From NCBI GenBank assembly GCA_951812285.1, contig OX638292.1, positions 1,097,008-1,161,007 on the forward strand: a stretch of 64,000 nucleotides of DNA, written 5' to 3'. The translations under genes were made by a program, and so were the position numbers. Below, piece by piece: positions 19,255-28,561 of the stretch (within the stretch, counting starts at the first letter, position 1; every line of letters starts with the position of its first letter). The notes under the pieces were generated by a model that saw only the letters and a program-made list of their open reading frames with translations, was not told where the DNA came from and searched no databases. The DNA is from an uncultured Dehalococcoidia bacterium (GTDB lineage: Bacteria; Chloroflexota; Dehalococcoidia; Lucifugimonadales; UBA1127).

Positions 19255-19326
19255 GCCCACATAGCTCAGAGGCAGAGCACGTTCTTGGTAAGAACGGGGT
19301 CGCCGGTTCGATTCCGGCTGTGGGCT
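19255..19326 (+). tRNA. tRNA-Thr (GGU)
   Basis: The acceptor GCCCACA/TGTGGGC pairs fully. The anticodon loop is TTGGTAA (anticodon GGT), with normal T33 and discriminator T. It sits 28 bases before the tuf start codon, so tuf mRNA is probably released by tRNA processing. Confidence 0.95.
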
Positions 19327-19354
19327 CCACAAAGCTGAGGAGGAGTTTTTCGTA

Positions 19355-20545
<1,191 letters not shown>

Positions 20546-20552
20546 GAGCGTC

Positions 20553-20717
20553 ATGGCAAAGAAAGGCGACCGGAACGCCATCACCTTCCAGTGTACGGAT
20601 TGCCGGGAGCGCAACTATCACAGTCAGAAGAACCGCCGGAATGACCCGCAGCGGCTGGAGCGACGCAAGTATTGCAGCCGCTGCCGGAGTCACACCCTCC
20701 ACCGTGAGGTTCGGTAG
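20553..20717 (+). CDS. rpmG: 50S ribosomal protein L33
   Basis: A 54-residue protein starting [21 protein letters not shown] and CSRC form the zinc-ribbon type of L33 (the Cys-containing, zinc-binding form). The [15 protein letters not shown] region is typical of the family. It lies between tuf and secE, a common position. The start is seven bases after the tuf stop, with AGGAG upstream. Confidence 0.95.
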   Translation: MAKKGDRNAITFQCTDCRERNYHSQKNRRNDPQRLERRKYCSRCRSHTLHREVR

Positions 20718-20722
20718 GCGTA

Positions 20723-20968
20723 ATGGCGCGGCAAAACGTCCGCAGGCCGTCCCTGCAGCAGAGCATGAGCTCCGCCGCACAGCGGGGCATGTTCCGCATG
20801 GGCTTCTTTGGAGAGGTCTACGCCGAGCTCCGTAAGGCTGAGTGGCCCACTCGCCAGGAGGCCACAAGGCTCACAGGCGTGGTCATTGCGGTGGCCGGCC
20901 TGATTGGCGCAATCCTCGGACTCTTGGACTTCCTCTTCAGCATACTGGCTCGAAACACATTGTCCTAG
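20723..20968 (+). CDS. secE: Preprotein translocase subunit SecE
   Basis: An 81-residue short SecE, with one predicted membrane helix (about residues 50-75) and the amphipathic motif YAELRKAEWPTRQEATRLT before it, which contacts SecY. SecE stabilises the SecYEG protein-export channel. Its place between rpmG and nusG is the usual one. Confidence 0.93.
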   Translation: MARQNVRRPSLQQSMSSAAQRGMFRMGFFGEVYAELRKAEWPTRQEATRLTGVVIAVAGLIGAILGLLDFLFSILARNTLS

Positions 20969-20992
20969 GGCCTTGGTGGAAGGAAGGACACA

Positions 20993-21592
20993 ATGACTAC
21001 GCATGAGAACGTAGACCAGATGGTGGAAGACACCCAGGCCACGCCAGAAGAGGGGCATTGGTACATCGTCCACTGCTACTCCGGCATGGAGGACCGCGTC
21101 AAGAAGAACCTTGAACAGCGCATCGCCACCATGGATGTGCGGAACAAGATCTTCGAGGTCATCGTGCCCACGGAAGAGGTGGTGGAGATTAAGGACGGGC
21201 GCCGGAGCCCCAAGCGGGAGCGGCTGTTCCCGGGCTACGTGCTCGTCCGGCTCAACATGGACGACCAGAGCTGGTACGTCGTGCGGAACACGCCCGGCAT
21301 CACCGGCTTCATCTCCGCTGACGAGGAGGGCGAGCGTAAGGCCCGCCCGGTCCCGCTGACGGAGAAAGAGGTCTTCAACATCTTCAAGCGCATGGAAGAC
21401 GCGCAACCGCGCGCCAAGGTTGGGCTCGCCAAGGGCCAGAGCGTCAAGGTGGTCGACGGACCGTTCAGTGAGTTCATCGGCGTCGTGGACGAGGTCATGG
21501 CCGACAAGGGCAAGGTGCGGGTGCTCGTGTCCTTCTTCGGACGCGAGACGCCGGTGGAGCTCGACTTCCTGCAGGCGGAACGCATCGGCTAA
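20993..21592 (+). CDS. nusG: Transcription antitermination protein NusG
   Basis: A 199-residue NusG that couples RNA polymerase to ribosomes or Rho. The NGN domain begins at WYIVHCYSGMEDRVKKNL and includes RLFPGYVLVRLNMDD. The C-terminal KOW domain is QSVKVVDGPFSEFIGVVDE. GGAAGGA precedes ATG 20993. Confidence 0.96.
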   Translation: MTTHENVDQMVEDTQATPEEGHWYIVHCYSGMEDRVKKNLEQRIATMDVRNKIFEVIVPTEEVVEIKDGRRSPKRERLFPGYVLVRLNMDDQSWYVVRNTPGITGFISADEEGERKARPVPLTEKEVFNIFKRMEDAQPRAKVGLAKGQSVKVVDGPFSEFIGVVDEVMADKGKVRVLVSFFGRETPVELDFLQAERIG

Positions 21593-21675
21593 CGGCCAAA
21601 GGGCACGGATACCGGGCGCCTGTTCGCCCCGAGAGCACTCAGAGGGCGGCTGGCGCTCGATTTTGAGAGGCATTC

Positions 21676-22104
21676 ATGGCAAAGAAGGTCAGGGCAATCG
21701 TAAAGCTCCAGATCCCGGCGGGGGAGGCGACCCCCGCGCCGCCGGTCGGTCCGGCGCTGGGTCAGCACGGGGTCAACATCATGGGCTTCGTCAAGGAGTA
21801 CAACGCCAAGACGGCCAACCAGAAGGGCAACATCGTCCCCGTCGCCATCACGGTGTTCGAGGACCGTTCCTTCGCGTTCGTAACCAAGACCTCGCCCGCA
21901 TCGGACCAGCTCCGGCGCGCAGCCGGCATCGAGAGCGGCAGCTCCGCACCCCGTCGCGAGCGAGCCGGCACGGTGACGCTGAGCCAGGTGCGCGACATCG
22001 CCCGCAACAAGCTGGAGGACCTCAACTCTCAGGACGTCGAGGCGGCAGTCGAGATGATCAAGGGGACCGCCCGCAGCATGGGCATTGAAGTGGTGGAGGG
22101 CTAG
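21676..22104 (+). CDS. rplK: 50S ribosomal protein L11
   Basis: A 142-residue protein of the GTPase-associated centre. The N-terminus [20 protein letters not shown] with [17 protein letters not shown] is diagnostic. Its stop abuts the rplA ATG directly. Confidence 0.97.
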   Translation: MAKKVRAIVKLQIPAGEATPAPPVGPALGQHGVNIMGFVKEYNAKTANQKGNIVPVAITVFEDRSFAFVTKTSPASDQLRRAAGIESGSSAPRRERAGTVTLSQVRDIARNKLEDLNSQDVEAAVEMIKGTARSMGIEVVEG

Positions 22105-22839
22105 ATGACTACTCAGGCAAGCACTCGCTCCCGCGGCAAGCGCCACGACGACGCCATTAAGCGGCGCGAACACCTCCACCCCTACCCGCCGGCGGAGGCC
22201 ATCAAGATCCTGAAGGAGATGGCCCCAGCCAAGTTCGACGAGACGGTGGAGTTGCATATCAAGACCAACGCAGACCCGCGGCACGCGGACCAGCTCATCC
22301 GCAGCGTGACGCAGCTGCCGCACGGCACGGGCAAGTCCCAGCGCGTAGTGGCATTTGTCCAGGGCGAGGCGGAGACGATCGCCCGCGAGGCCGGCGCGGA
22401 CTTCATTGGCGACGCCGACCTCATCCGTAAGATCGAGCAGGAAGGCTGGGTAGACTTCGAGGTTTCCATTGCGACGCCGGAGATGATGGGGCAGATTGGG
22501 CGCCTCGGCCGGGTCCTTGGCCGGCGCGGCCTCATGCCCAACCCGCGCACCGGCACCGTCGTGCAGCCGCAGGACATCCCCCGGGCCATCCGCGAGGCCA
22601 AGGGCGGCCGCGTCGAGTTCCGCATGGACCGCTCCGCGAACCTGCACATGCCCATCGGCAAGCTCAGCTTCGACGATGATGCGCTGCTGCAGAACCTTGC
22701 GGCGGCCGTGCTGGCCGTTACTGAAGCCCGGCCCGAGGGGGTCAAGGGCAACCTCTACAAGACCATGCACCTGACTTCCACCATGGGCCCCAGCCTCCGC
22801 CTGAACGTCCAGGAGACGCAGGCGCTGCAGGTGGAGTAG
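22105..22839 (+). CDS. rplA: 50S ribosomal protein L1
   Basis: A 244-residue L1-stalk protein that binds 23S rRNA. The family motif appears as GRLGRVLGRRGLMPNPRTGT, followed by EFRMDRSANLHMPIGK. In many bacteria L1 represses its own rplKA mRNA; no mRNA mimic was identified here. It starts immediately after the rplK stop. Confidence 0.97.
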   Translation: MTTQASTRSRGKRHDDAIKRREHLHPYPPAEAIKILKEMAPAKFDETVELHIKTNADPRHADQLIRSVTQLPHGTGKSQRVVAFVQGEAETIAREAGADFIGDADLIRKIEQEGWVDFEVSIATPEMMGQIGRLGRVLGRRGLMPNPRTGTVVQPQDIPRAIREAKGGRVEFRMDRSANLHMPIGKLSFDDDALLQNLAAAVLAVTEARPEGVKGNLYKTMHLTSTMGPSLRLNVQETQALQVE

Positions 22840-22850
22840 TCGAGGCGGGC

Positions 22851-22879
22851 TGGCATAGCCCCGGGCATTCCGTTACAAT
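22851..22879 (+). promoter_or_regulatory. Candidate promoter for the L10 leader
   Basis: TACAAT (22874-22879) is a good -10. TGGCAT (22851-22856), 17 bases upstream, is a weak -35. Confidence 0.45.
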
Positions 22880-22881
22880 TG

Positions 22882-22997
22882 CAAAGTCGCCGAAGACCGT
22901 GGGTCGCCGAGAGGCGTAATGGCGGAGCCCCCCACGCAGGTGGTGTAAAGCGCGCGATGCCGCGATGCGCCCCGGTCTTTGGCCGGGGTTTTATTTT
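22882..22997 (+). ncRNA. Ribosomal protein L10 leader (rplJ leader) with terminator hairpin
   Basis: The leader before rplJ contains a structured GC-rich stretch ending in an intrinsic terminator (CCCCGG 22970-22975, CCGGGG 22983-22988, then TTTTATTTT). L10 leaders bind the L10-L12 complex and repress rplJL expression. Identification rests on position, on the GTGGGTCGCCGAGAGGCG-type segment and on the terminator, not on a covariance search. Confidence 0.75.
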
Positions 22998-23016
22998 GGC
23001 AATGGGAGTGTGAACG

Positions 23017-23571
23017 TTGCCGTCACAGAAGAACGTCGAGACGCTGACCGATCTGAAGGAGCGGCTGGCCGATAGTGATTTCCTCATCAGCACCAGCTTC
23101 ACCGGCCTGAACGTCGCGGCAATGAACGAATTCCGGCGCAAGCTCCAGGGGCAGGGTCTCGAGTACCGCGTCGTCAAGAATACCCTCGCGACCCTGGCAG
23201 CGGAGGAGCTTGGCACCCCGCAGGTGGCCCAGCTATTGACGGGCCCCACGGGCCTCATCATGGGCAAGGGCGACCCGGCCGAGGCCGCCAAGCTGCTGAC
23301 CGAGCACATCCGCGCCAGCCGAATCACCATGCCGGTCAACGGCGCGATGGTCGACGGCCAAGTGCTCAGTTCGCAGCAGGTGAACGCGCTGGCAACCATG
23401 CCGCCGCGGCCCGTCATCATGGCGCAGCTCATGGGACAGATCGCCGGCGTGGCCCAGCGGCTAGCCCGCTCTTTGAACGGCCCGGCGCAGGGGCTCGCGA
23501 TGACGCTGAACGGCCCGGGCAGGGGCGTTGCCACTGTGCTGCAGCGGAACGCAGAGAAGCAAACAAGCTAA
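23017..23571 (+). CDS. rplJ: 50S ribosomal protein L10
   Basis: A 184-residue base of the L7/L12 stalk. Typical features are VETLTDLKERLADSDFLISTSFTGL, MNEFRRKLQ, YRVVKNTLA and a C-terminal L12-binding helix. The start is TTG 23017 (protein begins MPSQKNVE), with GGGAG upstream. No in-frame ATG fits the family N-terminus. The L10 leader precedes it. Confidence 0.95.
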   Translation: MPSQKNVETLTDLKERLADSDFLISTSFTGLNVAAMNEFRRKLQGQGLEYRVVKNTLATLAAEELGTPQVAQLLTGPTGLIMGKGDPAEAAKLLTEHIRASRITMPVNGAMVDGQVLSSQQVNALATMPPRPVIMAQLMGQIAGVAQRLARSLNGPAQGLAMTLNGPGRGVATVLQRNAEKQTS

Positions 23572-23598
23572 CGGCAGAAACAAAGAGGAGGAAGGGTA

Positions 23599-23982
23599 AT
23601 GACCAAGGAAGAGATACTGGACGGCATCTTGGGCCTGTCGTTGATGGACGCCGCCTGGGTGGTCAAGGAGCTTGAGGACAAGCTGGGCGTCAGCGCAGCC
23701 ATGCCGGTCGCCGCGGCCGTCGCCGCCGCGCCTGCAGCCGCCGCTGAGGCCGCCGCGCCCGAGGACGAGCAGACCGAGTTCACCGTGACCCTGACGGACA
23801 TTGGCGCCAACAAGGTCAACGTCATCAAGGCCGTCCGCGAGGTCACCACGCTGGGCCTGAAGGAAGCCAAGGACCTCGTCGAAGCCGCTCCGCAGGCCGT
23901 CCGTGAGGGCGTGTCCAAGGAAGAGGCGGACGAAGTCAAGGCCAAGATCGAGGCTGCGGGAGCACAGGTCACCGTCTCGTAG
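23599..23982 (+). CDS. rplL: 50S ribosomal protein L7/L12
   Basis: A 127-residue protein. The N-terminal dimerisation segment [29 protein letters not shown] is joined by an Ala-rich hinge (about 35-55) to the factor-binding domain with [35 protein letters not shown] precedes ATG 23599. rpoB, which often follows, is not here. Confidence 0.97.
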   Translation: MTKEEILDGILGLSLMDAAWVVKELEDKLGVSAAMPVAAAVAAAPAAAAEAAAPEDEQTEFTVTLTDIGANKVNVIKAVREVTTLGLKEAKDLVEAAPQAVREGVSKEEADEVKAKIEAAGAQVTVS

Positions 23983-24092
23983 GTTCGCAACGACGTCAAC
24001 CCGCAATTCGCCCTCGCGCGATTAAGGCCATGGGCCTCGAAGCGGGGGCGAGCGGGCTACACAGCGCGATTTCGCGCGAAAGGCGGTAGCAA

Positions 24093-24353
24093 CTGAGCCG
24101 CCGTAAGGACAAAGAACGATTTTTTGCAAACCGCCGACAGAACCCCGACTACAAGGGGTTTCGTGGCTACGCAAGTGACCCGACGCGGGCGGGGAACACG
24201 CCCCTTGTGTCGGTGAACTGTTCCGTGTGCGGTAAGAAACGCAACGTGCCGGTTGGGATAGCGGAGGAGCAGGGAGAGGGCTACGTGTGCATGACGTGCC
24301 AGGACGAGCAAGCGGCCGCAGAGGCAGCTGAAGCATCGCCCCAGGCGCCATAG
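24093..24353 (+). CDS. Small zinc-ribbon protein, apparently starting at CTG
   Basis: The frame from CTG 24093 to TAG 24353 encodes 86 residues. It is basic at first (SRRKDKERFFANRRQNPDY), then has CSVCGKK and YVCMTCQ, a two-knuckle zinc ribbon, and an acidic Ala-rich tail. An in-frame TAG lies two codons before the CTG, and no ATG, GTG or TTG occurs before the zinc ribbon begins near codon 45. An AAAGGCGGT sequence sits five bases before the CTG. The options are CTG initiation, a shorter protein starting at a GTG inside the frame, or a sequencing error. It lies between rplL and radC; the function is unknown. Confidence 0.6.
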   Translation: MSRRKDKERFFANRRQNPDYKGFRGYASDPTRAGNTPLVSVNCSVCGKKRNVPVGIAEEQGEGYVCMTCQDEQAAAEAAEASPQAP

Positions 24354-24385
24354 ACGAAACACCATAAGAGGGAGGACAACCTGCG

Positions 24386-25099
24386 ATGTCAGAGGTATCG
24401 CCTCCCTCCGAGTACCTCGGCAGGATCCATGACCTCCCCGCTGAGGAGCGGCCCCGCGAGCGGCTTCGCGACCAGGGGCCCGGCGCCCTCAGCAGCCACG
24501 AGCTCCTAGCGATCCTCCTCCGCACGGGCACAAGGGGCGAGGACGTCTTCACGCTCTCCAAGCGCCTTCTCGCCATGCGGCAGGGGCTCTCGGGCCTTGC
24601 ACAGACCAGCTTCGGCGAGCTCATGCTGCAGCACGGGCTCGGCCCGGCAAAGGCCGCCGAGGTGATGGCGGCGATGGAACTCGGCAAGCGCATCGCTTCG
24701 TTGCCCAGCGACGCCCGGGCGCGAGTCTCCTCGTCGGCGGACGTCGCGCACCTGCTGTTGCCAGAAATGATGTGGCTGAACAAGGAGAGCCTTCGCGTCC
24801 TGCTGCTGAACACGCGGAACTACGTCATGGGAATCCGGGAGGTCTACAACGGTACGGTAAACTCCGCCGATGTCCGCGTATCAGAGGTGTTCCAGGACGC
24901 CGTACGGGAGAACTGCAAGTCGGTCATCGTCGTGCACAATCACCCGTCCGGCGACCCGACGCCAAGCCGAGAGGACGTGCAGGTCACGGGCAAGTTGCTG
25001 GAAGCGGGTAAACTGCTGGACATCGAGCTCTTGGACCACATAGTCCTCGCCCGCGACGGCTACGTGAGCCTCAAGGAACGGCGGCTCGGGTTCCCCTAG
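24386..25099 (+). CDS. radC: RadC family JAMM-domain protein
   Basis: A 237-residue protein. An N-terminal helix-hairpin-helix-like region (RLRDQGPGALSSHELLAILLRTG) precedes the JAB/MPN domain with VHNHPSGDPTPSREDVQVT, the zinc-binding HxH...S...D signature, and a final DHIVLARDGYVSLKE. The old link of RadC to DNA repair is not well supported; its biochemical role is unsettled. GGGAGG precedes ATG 24386. Confidence 0.93.
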   Translation: MSEVSPPSEYLGRIHDLPAEERPRERLRDQGPGALSSHELLAILLRTGTRGEDVFTLSKRLLAMRQGLSGLAQTSFGELMLQHGLGPAKAAEVMAAMELGKRIASLPSDARARVSSSADVAHLLLPEMMWLNKESLRVLLLNTRNYVMGIREVYNGTVNSADVRVSEVFQDAVRENCKSVIVVHNHPSGDPTPSREDVQVTGKLLEAGKLLDIELLDHIVLARDGYVSLKERRLGFP

Positions 25100-25105
25100 G
25101 ACCCA

Positions 25106-26452
25106 GTGTCGGCCAATACAAGCCCGCCTCACGGGGCAGAAAGCAGGCGCGTACCCTTGAGCACGGGACCCCAGGACCGACCGGGACACCGCAGGTACTA
25201 CGGCTGGGTCATTGTCTGGGTCACCGTGCTATCGGCCATCGCCTCGGCCGTGGTCATCAACCCGACAATCGGCGTGTTCGTCAAGCCGATGGCCGAGGAC
25301 TTTGGCTGGAACCGCTCCGTCATCGCGGGCGCGGTGGCGATCGGCACCGTCGGCGGCGGTGGTGTCGCCCTTATCGTCGGCCCCGTCATCGACCGCTTCG
25401 GCGCGAAATGGGTGCTGTTCACTGCCTTCCTCATCGTGGGCGGCCTCTTTGTCGCATGGAGTGGCGTCACCACCCTCTGGCAGTTCTACGCGGTCATCAT
25501 CATCGCCCGGCTGCTCCTGCAAGGCGTAATCAACCTCACGAACCAGACGGTGCTTGCTAAGTGGTTCGTCCGCCTGCGGGGCCGCGCCCTGGCCTACGGC
25601 AATCTTGGACAGCGGCTCGGACAGGGCGTCGTGCCCGTGATGACGCAGCTCATCATCGGCGGTGCCGGCTGGCGATGGGCCGCGGCGTCACTCGGCATCT
25701 TCGCGTGGGGACTGACGCTCATCCCAGTGCTCTTATGGATGCGCAGGCAGCCGGAGGACATGGGGCTCCGACCGGACGGCGACGCTCCCGAGCGGGAGTC
25801 GCCCGCTTCGACTGACGACACACGGCAGCGCCCACGGACGGGCGAAGTCCACTTCACCCTGCGGGAGGCGCTGCGGACGCGGACGTTCTACATCCTGCTG
25901 GCAGTCCTGTGCATCACCAGCTTCGTCAACACGGGCATCAACTTCAACTTCATCCCCTACATGAGCGACCAGGGCCTTTCCCAGAGCGAGATCGCCGTCG
26001 TATTGCTGGTGTGGTCGCTCATCGGCATACCCGCCGCACTTGCCGCCGGGCTCCTCGTCGAGCGCATCTCCGCGCAGGTGGTGCTCGCCGGGTTTCAGCT
26101 CGGGATGATCGTAGGCACGCTGTTCCTTATCTACCTCAACAACACAACAACCGGCATGGCGTTTGCGGTGGTGCAGGGCGTGTCGTTTGGGGGTTCATTG
26201 CTCGCGCAGCAAGTAATCCTCGCCGACTACTACGGCTCGCGGCACCTTGGCGCAATCCGTGGCGCGGTGCTGCCGTGGCAGATGGCCACGAATGCCATCG
26301 GCCCTCTCGCCGCCACACTCGTGTTCGATACGCAAGGAAGCTACGCCATCATTTTCTGGGCGTACGTCGCCATGCAGGGAGTCGTGTTTCTCGCGCTGCT
26401 GGCGGCGCCAAAGCCGCGCCACCATACAACGGCTGAGGCTATCGATAGCTAG
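25106..26452 (+). CDS. MFS transporter
   Basis: A 448-residue major facilitator with about 12 hydrophobic segments and a central hydrophilic loop near residue 225 (PDGDAPERESPAST). RYYGWVIVWVTVLSAIASAVVINPTIGVFVKPM resembles monocarboxylate/oxalate-formate antiporter-type members. The substrate is unknown. GTG 25106 is one possible start; a TTG about 17 codons later is equally possible and no ribosome-binding site decides. It overlaps the convergent dehydrogenase gene by four bases at the stop codons. Confidence 0.85.
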   Translation: MSANTSPPHGAESRRVPLSTGPQDRPGHRRYYGWVIVWVTVLSAIASAVVINPTIGVFVKPMAEDFGWNRSVIAGAVAIGTVGGGGVALIVGPVIDRFGAKWVLFTAFLIVGGLFVAWSGVTTLWQFYAVIIIARLLLQGVINLTNQTVLAKWFVRLRGRALAYGNLGQRLGQGVVPVMTQLIIGGAGWRWAAASLGIFAWGLTLIPVLLWMRRQPEDMGLRPDGDAPERESPASTDDTRQRPRTGEVHFTLREALRTRTFYILLAVLCITSFVNTGINFNFIPYMSDQGLSQSEIAVVLLVWSLIGIPAALAAGLLVERISAQVVLAGFQLGMIVGTLFLIYLNNTTTGMAFAVVQGVSFGGSLLAQQVILADYYGSRHLGAIRGAVLPWQMATNAIGPLAATLVFDTQGSYAIIFWAYVAMQGVVFLALLAAPKPRHHTTAEAIDS

Positions 26453-27324
26453 CCAGCCTGGCCTCCGGCCTGAGAGGCCTGCGCTGCGATGATGCGCGCA
26501 GCCACGTCCGACGCCGAAGGGGTCCCGTCAGTGTCCATCTCCAGCGAGCCGAGCCACCGCATGCGCTCGTAGGCCGCGCGGTGGATGCTCCCGTCGAATC
26601 CCAGCGCATCGAGCATCCTCGCGACCTCCGGCATCTCCTCCGCCCGGCGGTAGGCGCGCTTCGGGTTGTCTGGCACAAAGCGATCAACAAACTCGATCAC
26701 GCCTGCCATCGCGCGTGAATACTGCTCCATCACGGTGTCGGCCACGCCGAGCGCCTCCGCGGCTAGCAGGATGTCCAGCGCCAGAGTAGAAACCCCTTTG
26801 GTCATGCCCGCGTGGCACAGCTTCGCGCCGGACGCTTGGCCTACGATGGGACCCAACACCACCGTAGGTATGCCGTACTCCCGCAACGAAGCCACTTCCT
26901 CGGCACGTGAACCCGATAGGTAGAAGCTTGCTCCGCCGAGGTTGCGTGGGCCGCCGACAATGCCACCGTCGACGACGTCCATGGCGTCCGCACTGTCTTC
27001 GGCAATCGCCTGCACCGTGACCGGCGCGATGGCGTTGAACTCACCGAACAGCGTGCGCACGCCCACGCGCCGCGCCGCGTCCGCTACCTCGGCCGCGACC
27101 ACAGGCGCGGTGTCCGAGGCGAGCACCGAGAGGATAAGGTCCGACAGCCGCACCACCTCATCGATGGAGCCTACGTCGCTGACGCCCGCCGCCTCGGCAC
27201 GAGCACGGGTTGCTTCGCTTCGGCCCTCCAGGGTAGTTACCACCTGCGTGTGCGTCGACAGGGTCCGCGCGATAGCGCTCCCCATTTCGCCGATGCCCAG
27301 CAATCCGATTGTGTCAAAGCTCAT
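26449..27324 (-). CDS. NAD(P)-binding 6-phosphogluconate/3-hydroxyisobutyrate dehydrogenase-like protein with DUF1932-type C-terminus
   Basis: A 291-residue protein. The Rossmann motif GLLGIGEMGSAIA is at the N-terminus. VDGGIVGG near residue 117 and GAKLCHAGMTKG with Lys near residue 175 match the catalytic region of beta-hydroxyacid dehydrogenases. The C-terminal helices resemble DUF1932. It should oxidise a hydroxyacid with NAD(P), but the substrate is unknown. Its start overlaps the end of the upstream gene by 11 bases, and it ends the hydrolase-monooxygenase-dehydrogenase transcript. Confidence 0.85.
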   Translation of the reverse strand: MSFDTIGLLGIGEMGSAIARTLSTHTQVVTTLEGRSEATRARAEAAGVSDVGSIDEVVRLSDLILSVLASDTAPVVAAEVADAARRVGVRTLFGEFNAIAPVTVQAIAEDSADAMDVVDGGIVGGPRNLGGASFYLSGSRAEEVASLREYGIPTVVLGPIVGQASGAKLCHAGMTKGVSTLALDILLAAEALGVADTVMEQYSRAMAGVIEFVDRFVPDNPKRAYRRAEEMPEVARMLDALGFDGSIHRAAYERMRWLGSLEMDTDGTPSASDVAARIIAAQASQAGGQAG

Positions 27325-27700
27325 GCTGTTCTCCCTGCCGCGTCAGTCGTTCTGTCGCTTCCTCCCAGGATACGTCCGGCCCTTCGGCTTTCCATCGAAC
27401 GAAACTCGAGCGAGCCCGGTCGGCGATTGTGTCAAACACAAGGAGCGCCTCATTATGAGAACCCGTTCTCACAAATGCGTCTATCGACTCGTCATCTGCC
27501 CAGACCGAGATTGTAGAGAAGCGAAGGCGCAGGAAGTCTGCGCGTAGCTTGTGTCGCAGCAGTCCGGGCGTCTCCTTGAGCTGCTGCACTATTTGCCCGT
27601 TTGTTCTGAAGAATTGAAGGAGTTGCCGCCAGTTCCGCAGCTGCAAACGCGTAGCGACCACCGTCACCTGCAGAGCCACGCCTTCAGGCATCTTGCTCAT
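27314..27700 (-). CDS. Small antibiotic-biosynthesis-monooxygenase-like / DUF3291-like protein
   Basis: A 128-residue protein. RNWRQLLQFFRTNGQIVQQLKETPGLLRHKLRAD followed by FSTISVWADDESIDAFVRTGSHNEAL has the layout of small dimeric ferredoxin-like-fold (ABM-type) proteins. Members include monooxygenases and heme-binding proteins; no catalytic assignment can be made. It starts inside the four-base ATGA overlap with the hydrolase gene, so translation is coupled. Confidence 0.6.
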   Translation of the reverse strand: MSKMPEGVALQVTVVATRLQLRNWRQLLQFFRTNGQIVQQLKETPGLLRHKLRADFLRLRFSTISVWADDESIDAFVRTGSHNEALLVFDTIADRARSSFVRWKAEGPDVSWEEATERLTRQGEQHEL

Positions 27701-28539
27701 GGCGAGGGAGTCCCTTCCAGGAACGCTGTCACTTCAGTGTTGAACCGCTCCGCCTCCTCCATGTGCGGCCAGTGGCCGGCGTTAGGGAAGAAGAGGAAAC
27801 GCGCATCAGGGGCAGCCTCAGCCGCCGCGTAGGCATGCCGCGGTGGGAATACAGGGTCGAGGGCACCCCAAACGATCATCAGCGGCATTTGAAGGTCTTG
27901 CAAGCTGTCCAGCAAACGATACCGGCGCTTCATGCCAAAGATGTCGACGCCCTGGCGAAGCGATTTCAGCACCGCGTCCCGGCCACCGGGAAGCGACCTC
28001 GTGCGCACCAGCTCCTGAAAGAGCTCTTCCGGGTACTTCTTCCGCGGGCCGAAGACCAGCCGCATCATTGCCTTCGCGCTGCGGTGCGTCGGCCCCTCCA
28101 TGATCTCGCCAAGCAATGGGAGCGACATCACCCGCAGGTAACCGGCGATCTCCCGGCCGAATCCCGCTGTGTTGATGAGCACCAGGTGCGACACGCGCTC
28201 AGGGTGACTCAGGCCGGTGAGCAGCGCGATCAGGCCACCCATCGAGCTCCCCGCCAGTGCGGCCGTCGGAGCGTCGATGGCGTCAAGGAACCCGAGGATG
28301 AAGGATACGCCGGCGTCCGTGTTGTAGTCGACCCCGAGCTTCACGCTGTCCCCGTGGCCGGGAATATCCGGTGCGTATACGGAGAACCGCTCAGAAAGCG
28401 GCCCGATATTCTCTTCCCATGTGATGCAGGATGCCCCAAGTCCGTGGAGAAAGACGATGGGCGTCCCCGATCCGGCGGCGGCATAGTGAATGTCCATGCC
28501 ATCCACGGATACGTGCTCGTGTCGCACGGTGGTAGTCAT
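27697..28539 (-). CDS. Alpha/beta hydrolase
   Basis: A 280-residue soluble hydrolase of the C-C bond hydrolase/esterase type. The oxyanion motif is FLHGLGAS, the nucleophile elbow AGSSMGG (Ser), the acid WGALDPVFP (Asp) and the base NAGHWPHME (His), all in the expected order. ATG 28539 (MTTTVRHEH) with AAAGGCGAG upstream is chosen; the longer frame has no fold-like sequence before it. It is first gene of the three-gene minus-strand unit, next to two MFS carriers, which suggests uptake and breakdown of an organic acid or ester. Confidence 0.9.
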   Translation of the reverse strand: MTTTVRHEHVSVDGMDIHYAAAGSGTPIVFLHGLGASCITWEENIGPLSERFSVYAPDIPGHGDSVKLGVDYNTDAGVSFILGFLDAIDAPTAALAGSSMGGLIALLTGLSHPERVSHLVLINTAGFGREIAGYLRVMSLPLLGEIMEGPTHRSAKAMMRLVFGPRKKYPEELFQELVRTRSLPGGRDAVLKSLRQGVDIFGMKRRYRLLDSLQDLQMPLMIVWGALDPVFPPRHAYAAAEAAPDARFLFFPNAGHWPHMEEAERFNTEVTAFLEGTPSP

Positions 28540-28561
28540 CGCACTCGCCTTTGAGTGGAGG

